A DNA stretch of 5,806 bases, from contig JAKLHH010000546.1 in assembly GCA_022710245.1 (NCBI GenBank), forward strand, positions 1-5,806. The letters run 5' to 3'. Source of the DNA: Myxococcota bacterium. Lineage in GTDB: Bacteria; Myxococcota; Polyangia; GCA-2747355; JAKLHH01. The position numbers and the translations under genes are program-made. This document shows, piece after piece, positions 1-5,806 of the stretch (position 1 is its first letter; every line of letters starts with the position of its first letter). The notes beneath the pieces are model-generated. The model worked only from the letters and a program-made list of their open reading frames with translations. It did not search any database and had not been told where the DNA came from.

Positions 1-129
1 CTTCTCCACGCAGGCGCGCAGGACCGTCTGGGAGCGCGGGGTGGTCGGGGCGACCCCCTCCGCGGCCGCCGGGCCGCGAGCACCGAGGGTCAGAGCCAGC
101 ACCAGGACAGCCACCAGACCAGAGCGCAT
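1..129 (-). CDS. Putative secreted protein, N-terminal fragment (cut by left window edge)
   Basis: Reading the minus strand from an ATG at 129 gives 43 uninterrupted codons to the window edge. The peptide begins MRSGLVAVLVLALTLGARG and continues through a small-residue stretch ending AAA before EGVAP. This is a typical Sec signal peptide: one Arg near the N-terminus, a hydrophobic core at about residues 4-16, and a likely cleavage site after A-A-A near residue 23. There is no lipobox Cys, so a periplasmic or exported protein is more likely than a lipoprotein. The start is supported by a GGAGGT Shine-Dalgarno six bases upstream. The mature part seen is only about 20 residues (one Cys, near residue 40), too short to assign a family. 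It lies on the same strand as the spermidine-synthase-like gene but 291 bases beyond its stop, so it is probably a separate unit. Confidence 0.72.
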   Translation of the reverse strand, partial: MRSGLVAVLVLALTLGARGPAAAEGVAPTTPRSQTVLRACVEK

Positions 130-135
130 CAGGCC

Positions 136-141
136 ACCTCC
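136..141 (-). promoter_or_regulatory. Ribosome binding site of the leftmost gene
   Basis: The minus strand reads GGAGGT here, a full-strength Shine-Dalgarno core, with a six-base spacer to the ATG at 129. It is the main reason to accept the short edge fragment as a real gene start. Confidence 0.7.
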
Positions 142-167
142 AGCGGGAGGGGCGATGCAAGCCACAG

Positions 168-180
168 GCCCGGTCCGGGC
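168..180. repeat. Short palindrome upstream of the leftmost gene
   Basis: GCCCGG and CCGGGC flank a single central T, giving a 13-base palindrome about 40 bases upstream of the ATG at 129. Its position would suit an operator or a 5'-leader hairpin. GC-rich DNA produces such short palindromes by chance, so the function is unproven. Confidence 0.3.
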
Positions 181-301
181 TCGCGAGATCGTTGCGGTTG
201 GCCGCCCGTGGGTCCAGCGAGGTCTCTGCCTGGCGCAAGCTGTAGTCGCCTGGGGCCAGCAGTCTCCAGCGGCTGTGGGTGGCGCAGGGTGCGTGCGTCG
301 G

Positions 302-315
302 GGCGCAGCTGCGCC
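302..315. repeat. Perfect 14-base palindrome
   Basis: GGCGCAGCTGCGCC is an uninterrupted self-complementary sequence. It lies a little over 100 bases beyond the stop codon of the spermidine-synthase-like gene. With no spacer it suits a dimeric protein site better than an RNA hairpin. No T-run follows it on the minus strand, so I do not call it a terminator. It could be chance in such GC-rich sequence. Confidence 0.3.
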
Positions 316-420
316 GGCGCTGCCGCTCGGCTTCCAGCAGCACGATCTGAGCGACGTCGGGCCGCGGCCCTGACCTTTCGCGCGCGGGTGGGAGTCTCGA
401 GGAGAGGAGGGAGGCGAGGC

Positions 421-2112
421 TTACTTGCGGTTCCGGACGACGGGCTGCAGCAGGTTCTCGACCGGGCAGTCGTCGTCGGTCAGCACGCGGCCCTTGCTCT
501 TCTTCATCAGCTCGGCGAGCTCCTCGTTCGTCAGCGCGGAGCCGCTGAACGCGTTCTCGTGGCCCGGCATCCAGTCGCTGATCTTCATCGGCGCGTCGCT
601 CGCCGCCACCACGAACGTCTCGCGGCCCGCGGTGACGCCCTCCTTCTCGGTGCAGAAGACGTAGACGTGCTTGAAGACCTTCTTCAGCGTGTTGGTCATC
701 GAGCCGAGGAAGAGCGCGTACTTCCAGTCGTCGATGATGTTCATCAGGTAGGCGCCGTCGGGGGCCATGTGCGCCTTCAGCTTCCGCGCGAACTCGATCG
801 TCGTCAGGTGGTAGGGCACCGAGAGGTCGTTGAAGGCGTCGCCGAAGATGAGGTCGTAGCGGCGGTCCTTGGGGAGGTCATCGAGGGCGTTGCGCGCGTC
901 CTCGGTGTAGGTGGTGATGTTGAGGTCGCGCCGGAGCGCGAGCGCGTCGTAGTTCGCCTTCACCACCATCGGGTCGATCTCGGCCACGTCGACGCGCGAG
1001 CCGGGCCACTGGTGGTGCACCCAGCGCGGGAAGGTGTAGCTGCCGCCGCCGAGGAAGAAGGTGGAGATGGTCTTCTTCCCGGTCGCCAGCCGGATGCCGA
1101 CGTCGCGGTAGATCTTCTCGTAGTCGTACTCGAAGAAGGTCGGGTCCTTGGGATCGATGTAGCCGTGGATCAGGTAGTCGAGCGCGAGGACGCGCAGGGT
1201 GCGGCCCTTCTCCTTGCCGCTCTTCTCCTCGTAGACCTTCACGTACTGGTAGTCGCTGTCCTTGCCGAAGAGGTAGTCGCTGTACTCGCGCAGCCCGGCC
1301 GTGTAGCCCCAGTCCTGCGCCGAGGCGCGCGGGCTGTGCGAGAAGAAGATGGCGACGCCGACCACGGCGATCCAGATCAGGTGCACCCAGCGGTGCGGCC
1401 CCATGAAGAGCCCGAGGATGGCGAGGCCGAGGACGACCATCAGCACCACGCCCTGGGCGCCGAGGAGCGCGATCAGGTAGAAGCCGGTCGCGAGGGTGCC
1501 GACGATGCTGCCCACGGTGGCCCAGGCATAGACCGAGCCGATGGTGGCGCCGACCTTGTTCGAGCGCTCGAGCGCGAGCTTGGCCATGGCCGGGGAGATG
1601 GTGCCGAGCACCAGCGCGGGCAGCATGAAGACCACCAGCACCGAGGTGAAGACGCGCGTCGGCCAGCGGAACGACTCGAAGGGCTCCTTCACCGCCAGCA
1701 GGTGGTTGAGGAACAGCGTCGAGAGGCAGGCGATGGAGGCGAACAGGAACAGCCAGCCGACGAAGCGCTCTGGCTTCCAGCGGTCGGCGAAGCGGCCGCC
1801 GAGGTAGTTGCCGACGCTCATGCCGGCGAGGACGATGCCGATGATCGAGGTCCAGGTGTAGAGGGAGCTGCCCAGGTGGCGCGCGATCAGGCGGCCGGCG
1901 ACCAGCTCGATGATCATGATGCAGGCGGCGCTGAAGAAGACCACCACGTGCGGCGTGAAGCGCCAGCCCTTGGCCTGCGGGGCGGTGCGCGGGATGGCGG
2001 CGGTGTTCACCTGCTGCTCCTTCGCCTTGCCGGCGTCGCCGTTGCCGCCCGCCGTCGCCGGAGGCGGCGGCTCGCGGGTCGCGCTCTCGCGAGAGGTCTC
2101 GACGTCTGACAC
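421..2112 (-). CDS. Fused MFS-type membrane / spermidine synthase-like protein
   Basis: 563 residues. Residues 1-50 are a polar, Pro/Gly/Ala-rich, probably disordered N-terminal tail. Residues 55-257 hold about seven hydrophobic segments (roughly 55-75, 84-106, 116-137, 155-175, 190-215, 219-238, 242-257), with an MFS-like loop containing GNYLGGRFADRW (101-112). Residues 280-563 are a Rossmann methyltransferase-like domain of the spermidine synthase superfamily: nucleotide-binding LGGGSYTFPRW (354-364), acidic strand end AEIDP (377-381), EDARN (404-408), GDAFNDLSVPYHLTT (424-438) and a C-terminal TDDDCPVENL (545-554). The architecture matches proteins annotated as fused MFS/spermidine synthase. 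Classical enzymes have GGGDG and DSSDP; here these read GGGSY and DAFND, so the nucleoside site looks kept but the amine site looks changed, and true spermidine synthesis is doubtful. The start is the GTG at 2112, seven bases from GAGGAG; a GTG at 2190 is in frame but sits beside the likely promoter. The gene diverges from pyk and appears to be transcribed alone. Confidence 0.88.
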   Translation of the reverse strand: MSDVETSRESATREPPPPATAGGNGDAGKAKEQQVNTAAIPRTAPQAKGWRFTPHVVVFFSAACIMIIELVAGRLIARHLGSSLYTWTSIIGIVLAGMSVGNYLGGRFADRWKPERFVGWLFLFASIACLSTLFLNHLLAVKEPFESFRWPTRVFTSVLVVFMLPALVLGTISPAMAKLALERSNKVGATIGSVYAWATVGSIVGTLATGFYLIALLGAQGVVLMVVLGLAILGLFMGPHRWVHLIWIAVVGVAIFFSHSPRASAQDWGYTAGLREYSDYLFGKDSDYQYVKVYEEKSGKEKGRTLRVLALDYLIHGYIDPKDPTFFEYDYEKIYRDVGIRLATGKKTISTFFLGGGSYTFPRWVHHQWPGSRVDVAEIDPMVVKANYDALALRRDLNITTYTEDARNALDDLPKDRRYDLIFGDAFNDLSVPYHLTTIEFARKLKAHMAPDGAYLMNIIDDWKYALFLGSMTNTLKKVFKHVYVFCTEKEGVTAGRETFVVAASDAPMKISDWMPGHENAFSGSALTNEELAELMKKSKGRVLTDDDCPVENLLQPVVRNRK

Positions 2113-2119
2113 TGTCTCT

Positions 2120-2125
2120 CTCCTC
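2120..2125 (-). promoter_or_regulatory. Ribosome binding site deciding the GTG start of the spermidine synthase-like gene
   Basis: The minus strand reads GAGGAG seven bases before the GTG at 2112. No other in-frame start upstream has a comparable site. This fixes the protein at 563 residues rather than the 589 of the longest open frame. Confidence 0.65.
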
Positions 2126-2159
2126 GTGTGAAGCCCTGTCCGCCCGGCGGCGAACCATT

Positions 2160-2174
2160 GAATCGGCCTGATTC
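2160..2174. repeat. Small inverted repeat in the divergent intergenic region
   Basis: GAATC and GATTC flank a five-base spacer. The site lies just downstream of the predicted minus-strand promoter and about 48 bases before the GTG start, a position where a repressor could act on the spermidine-synthase-like gene. Arms of five bases are weak evidence. The GAATCG word recurs in the hairpins at 4924-4965 and 5019-5054. Confidence 0.3.
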
Positions 2175-2192
2175 CAGGCGCAAAACCCACCG

Positions 2193-2221
2193 TTTATCCC
2201 TCAAAGGGTCGGCTTTGCCAA
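2193..2221 (-). promoter_or_regulatory. Putative sigma-70-type promoter for the spermidine synthase-like gene
   Basis: On the minus strand a TTGGCA hexamer (2216-2221, five of six matches to TTGACA) is followed after exactly 17 bases by GATAAA (2193-2198, four of six matches to TATAAT). Transcription would begin near 2186, giving a leader of about 75 bases before the GTG at 2112. The surrounding bases are more AT-rich than the rest of the window, as expected for a promoter. The call rests on consensus matching by eye. Confidence 0.45.
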
Positions 2222-2308
2222 GGACCAAAGGCCGCAGCGGAAGTGCGCGGAAGCCTGCAGGATGGCTCGCCGTGCGGGTCCGGGCGCCTGGTGAACGGGT
2301 CTGGCGCA

Positions 2309-2323
2309 CAGAGCGCCGCTCTG
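2309..2323. repeat. Hairpin-forming inverted repeat just upstream of pyk
   Basis: CAGAGC and GCTCTG enclose a three-base GCC loop, ending about 20 bases before the AAGGAG ribosome binding site of pyk. An overlapping repeat GGCGC/GCGCC (2303-2307 and 2313-2317) would form an alternative fold sharing the same bases. This could be a leader stem-loop or an operator. I could not place a convincing plus-strand promoter nearby, so the transcript start relative to this element is unknown. Confidence 0.35.
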
Positions 2324-2342
2324 CGAACATACGGGCTCCGCC

Positions 2343-2348
2343 AAGGAG
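2343..2348 (+). promoter_or_regulatory. Ribosome binding site of pyk
   Basis: AAGGAG lies six bases before the ATG at 2355 but only three bases before an adjacent in-frame GTG at 2352. The spacing favours the ATG as the start, giving MRRVKIVCTLGPS, the usual beginning of a bacterial pyruvate kinase. Confidence 0.7.
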
Positions 2349-2354
2349 AGTGTG

Positions 2355-3775
<1,421 letters not shown>

Positions 3776-3779
<4 letters not shown>

Positions 3780-4906
3780 GCCCGCGCAGGGCTCGAGGCG
3801 GAGCCAGCCGCGCGCGCTGTCTCCTCGCGGCGCTCTCGCTGCTGGCGAGCTGCCGGCGCGGCGAGGAGGCGCTCGAGCCGCCGCGGCTCCCCCCCGAGCT
3901 CGCCTCGCGCCTGGCCCGCCTCCCCCTCGACTGCGTCGACCGCGAGTACCCGAACAAGCCCGGCTCGGTCCTCGACGGCGACTCGCAGGTGCGGCCGCCG
4001 CGGCAGGCCACCCCGGCCTTCTCCGGCTGCTTCGACTGGCACTCGTCGGTGCACGGGCACTGGACCATGGCGCGGCTGCTGCGCACGCAGCCGCGGCTCG
4101 CCGAGGCGCCCCGCCTGCGCGCCGCCCTCGACCGGCACCTCCGCCCCGAGCTGATCGCGCGCGAGGTCGCGCACCTCTCGGCGCCACGCAACGCCGGCTT
4201 CGAGCGGCCCTACGGGTGGGCGTGGCTGCTCCGGCTCGCCGCCGAGCTCCACGGCTGGGAGGACGAGGGCGCCCGGCGCTGGGCGGCGGCGCTCGCGCCC
4301 CTCGATCGGCTCATCGCGCGGCGCCTGCGCGAGTACCTGCCCCGCCTGAGCGCGCCGATCCGCGAGGGCACCCACGCCAGCACCGCCTTCGCCATGACCC
4401 ACGCGCTCGACTACGCCCGCGCCGTCGGCGACGCCGCGCTCGCCGCCGAGGTGGAGCGGGGCGCGCGCCGCTTCTTCGCGCGCGACCTGGACTGCCCGAC
4501 GCACTTCGAGCCCTCGGGCGAGGACTTCATCTCGCCCTGCCTGATCGAGGCGGATCTGCTGCGGCGCGTCCTCCCGCAGCGCGAGCTCGTCGACTGGCTC
4601 GAGCGGTTCCTCCCCGAGCCCGGCTCGCTCCGCTTCCGGCCCCTGGCCACCCCGACCGAGGTCAGCGATCCGAAGGACTACCGCATCGGCCACCTGATCG
4701 GCCTCGCGCTCCAGCGCGCCTCGAGCTACGACGGGCTCGCCTCGTCGCTCCCCGAGAAGGATCGGCGCGTGGCGGCCTACCGCCGCCTCGGGGCGCTCCA
4801 CCAGCGCGCGGCGCTCGCGCGGCTCGAGGCGAGCGGCTATGGCGGCGCGCACTGGCTGGCGTCCTTCGCGGTGTACTTGCTGACGCGCGTGGGGGTCGGT
4901 CCCTGA
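3776..4906 (+). CDS. DUF2891 family lipoprotein of unknown function
   Basis: 376 residues. The GTG start forms a GTGA overlap with the pyk stop, with a modest GAGGG at 3768-3772, so translational coupling is likely. Residues 1-26 form a lipoprotein signal: an Arg-rich n-region, hydrophobic LLAALSLLA, and a lipobox LLASC with Cys26 as the expected lipidated residue. The rest carries what I recognise as the DUF2891 pattern: FSGCFDWHSSVHGHW (82-96), ERPYGWAWLLRLAAEL (143-158), REGTHASTAFAMTHALDYA (196-214), FEPSGEDFISPCLIEADLL (244-262), VSDPKDYRIGHLIGLAL (296-312) and GYGGAHWLASFAVYLLT (354-370). The conserved His, Asp, Glu, Trp and aromatic residues on a helix-rich framework suggest a catalytic or ligand-binding alpha/alpha barrel, but that is inference. 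No function is established for the family to my knowledge. The signal puts it on the periplasmic side of a membrane, away from its cytoplasmic operon partner. Confidence 0.87.
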
Positions 4907-4923
4907 TCGGGTCGAGAGCTCAG

Positions 4924-4965
4924 CCGGTCACGATTCTCGAACAGTCACGCACGAATCGTGACCGG
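4924..4965 (+). terminator. Perfect 13-bp hairpin after the DUF2891 gene, possible U-tract-less terminator
   Basis: CCGGTCACGATTC (4924-4936) and GAATCGTGACCGG (4953-4965) are exact reverse complements around a 16-base loop, starting 17 bases after the stop at 4906. The placement suits a terminator for the pyk-DUF2891 unit. No T-run follows on either strand, so it is not a canonical intrinsic terminator. It may instead act as an RNA 3'-end stabiliser or a protein-binding palindrome. The loop repeats GTCACG from the left arm (4927-4932 and 4944-4949), giving an alternative, weaker fold. Confidence 0.5.
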
Positions 4966-4983
4966 TGATTGAGTAGCCTTCCC

Positions 4984-5007
4984 GACGGGGAGCGGGCGCG
5001 ACCCGTC
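4984..5007. repeat. Minor inverted repeat between the two convergent hairpins
   Basis: GACGGG (4984-4989) and CCCGTC (5002-5007) could pair around a 12-base loop. It is much weaker than its neighbours and plausible by chance, but it means most of the convergent spacer can fold. Confidence 0.25.
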
Positions 5008-5018
5008 CTCAGACGAAC

Positions 5019-5054
5019 CTAGATGAACGAGCGGAATCGCGCTCGTTCATCTAG
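5019..5054 (-). terminator. Perfect 15-bp hairpin spanning the stop codon of the deacetylase-like gene
   Basis: CTAGATGAACGAGCG (5019-5033) and CGCTCGTTCATCTAG (5040-5054) are exact reverse complements with a six-base GAATCG loop. On the minus strand the TAG stop (5053-5051) lies within the first arm, so the hairpin begins at the very end of the gene. The position suggests transcription termination or 3'-end protection for that gene. No T-run follows; the minus strand continues GTTCGTCTGAGG. A near-copy of part of the stem (AGACGAAC at 5011-5018 against AGATGAAC at 5021-5028) adjoins it. Confidence 0.55.
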
Positions 5055-5806
5055 CGCGAGGAAGGGGGCGTCGACGAGAAGAGCGACCGGTACGCGGCCT
5101 GCATCTCCGCGTCCGGCAGCCGCTGCTGCTGCTTGAGCTGCTCTCGAGCGCTGACGAACGCCCGCGTGCCCGCCTCGTCGAGGACGCGCGGCGGCTTGGT
5201 CTTGCACTCGCCGCCGAGGAGCGTCTTCCAGTCCGGGAAGCTCACCGTGCCGCTCGCCGTCGACCAGCTGTAGGCCTCGCGGCCGCTCAGGCAGACGCGA
5301 TCGCCGGTCTTCACCTTCTCGAGGACGCTGCTCGCCGCGCGCACGGTGTTGGTGTGGAGCTTCTGCAGCGTGGCGAGGTCGGAGTAGCCGCCCGCCAGCA
5401 CCCAGGTGAGCGGCTTGCCCGCCGCGCGCGCGAGCGAGAAGACGTAGGCGTCGCGCACCGCGAGCGCCTGCTCGGTGACGCCGGAGCAGTCGTAGGGGTC
5501 CATCCCCGCCTGGTAGAGGATCAGGTCGGGGTCGTGCTGCCGGAGCAGCGCCGGGAGCTTCTCGGAGACGGTCGCCAGGTAGTTCGCGTCGCGGGTGGCG
5601 CCCTTGCCGAGCGCGGTGTGCTTGACCTGCAGCACGTGGTTGTTCGCCGAGGCCGGCGGGCCGCCCATGTTGCTGCCGTAGAGGGAGACGTTCCAGATGC
5701 GGTTATCGCCGAGGACGCAGGCCGCCGTGCCGTTGCCCTCGTGCTGGTCGAGGTCGATCACCATCACCTTGCGCGCCTTGCCCTCGCGGATCAGCTTCTG
5801 CGCCAC
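5051..5806 (-). CDS. Histone deacetylase superfamily protein, C-terminal part (cut by right window edge)
   Basis: 251 codons are visible, from the window edge to a TAG at 5053-5051; the first visible codon is GTG but the fold needs roughly 100 or more residues upstream, so the real start is outside. VMVIDLDQHEGNGTA (14-28) is the metal-binding motif of the arginase/deacetylase fold, with Asp20 and His22 as expected Zn ligands. LYQAGMDPYD (97-106) supplies the third ligand, Asp103, and LAGGYS (137-142) the usual catalytic Tyr141. The DLDxHxGNG form and LYQAGxDPY resemble class IV (HDAC11-like) members more than class I/II. The catalytic His pair would lie off-window. The likely reaction is hydrolysis of an acetylated or other acylated amine or lysine; the substrate cannot be told. 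Residues from about 160 to 251 (including VSFPDWKTLLGGECKTKPPRV in two pieces, 188-208) run beyond the core and match nothing I recognise. No signal peptide is visible in this part. Confidence 0.85.
   Translation of the reverse strand: MAQKLIREGKARKVMVIDLDQHEGNGTAACVLGDNRIWNVSLYGSNMGGPPASANNHVLQVKHTALGKGATRDANYLATVSEKLPALLRQHDPDLILYQAGMDPYDCSGVTEQALAVRDAYVFSLARAAGKPLTWVLAGGYSDLATLQKLHTNTVRAASSVLEKVKTGDRVCLSGREAYSWSTASGTVSFPDWKTLLGGECKTKPPRVLDEAGTRAFVSAREQLKQQQRLPDAEMQAAYRSLFSSTPPSSR

Larger units (their letters stand above)
130..420. other. Intergenic region with no recognised gene
   Basis: This stretch lies between the stop of the spermidine-synthase-like gene (421) and the start of the edge gene (129), both on the minus strand. 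It must hold the 3' end of one transcript and probably the promoter of the next. I found no convincing -35/-10 pair and no hairpin followed by a T-run. It contains two short palindromes (168-180 and 302-315). A plus-strand open frame crosses it (41-373), but it has no Shine-Dalgarno, no recognisable motif and an arginine/proline/alanine-rich translation typical of chance reading of GC-rich DNA. Confidence 0.5.

Noticed and set aside
208..2109. A 633-codon plus-strand open frame antisense to the spermidine synthase-like gene
   Set aside because: Its translation is a low-complexity run of Arg, Ala, Val, Glu and His, with no recognisable domain. It mirrors the high-GC third-position bias of the minus-strand gene, which has clear motifs.
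878..2158. A 426-codon minus-strand open frame in another frame within the spermidine synthase-like gene
   Set aside because: It is an Arg/Pro/His-rich out-of-frame reading of the real gene, with no domain and no matching ribosome site.
4216..4968. A 250-codon plus-strand open frame overlapping the DUF2891 gene
   Set aside because: It is an out-of-frame, Ala/Arg/Pro-rich reading of a gene whose own frame is well supported.
4924..5054. The paired hairpins as a phage attachment site, integron site or CRISPR-like repeat
   Set aside because: The two stems have different sequences, there is no integrase, recombinase or tRNA nearby, and there is no regularly spaced repeat. 3'-end structures of convergent genes are the simpler reading.

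Overview
The window is GC-rich throughout, with G or C dominating third codon positions in every credible gene. Gene content fits a free-living high-GC bacterium: a fused MFS/spermidine-synthase-like membrane protein, a Lys-type pyruvate kinase, a DUF2891 lipoprotein and a histone-deacetylase-superfamily protein. A myxobacterium-like deltaproteobacterium (Myxococcota) is my best guess, from overall character only. I see no mobile element, CRISPR array, tRNA or rRNA.

Layout, left to right. (1) At 1-129 on the minus strand are the first 43 codons of a gene encoding a probable secreted protein; it runs off the left edge. (2) 130-420 is non-coding and holds two short palindromes and that gene's ribosome binding site. 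(3) 421-2112, minus strand, encodes a 563-residue protein with an integral-membrane half and a spermidine-synthase-like half. (4) 2113-2354 is a divergent intergenic region with a plausible sigma-70-type promoter for the minus-strand gene and small inverted repeats. (5) 2355-3779, plus strand, encodes a complete pyruvate kinase. (6) 3776-4906, plus strand, overlaps it by four bases (GTGA) and encodes a DUF2891 protein with a lipoprotein signal. (7) 4907-5050 separates two convergent genes and carries two perfect long hairpins, neither followed by a T-run. (8) 5051-5806, minus strand, is the C-terminal part of a class IV-like deacetylase-fold protein that runs off the right edge.

The only clear transcriptional unit is pyk plus the DUF2891 gene, which looks translationally coupled. 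The others are divergent, convergent or well spaced, so the window does not by itself define a multi-gene pathway. The least explained elements are the DUF2891 lipoprotein tied to a glycolytic enzyme, the altered active site of the spermidine-synthase-like domain, the C-terminal extension on the deacetylase-like protein, and the paired hairpins between the convergent genes.
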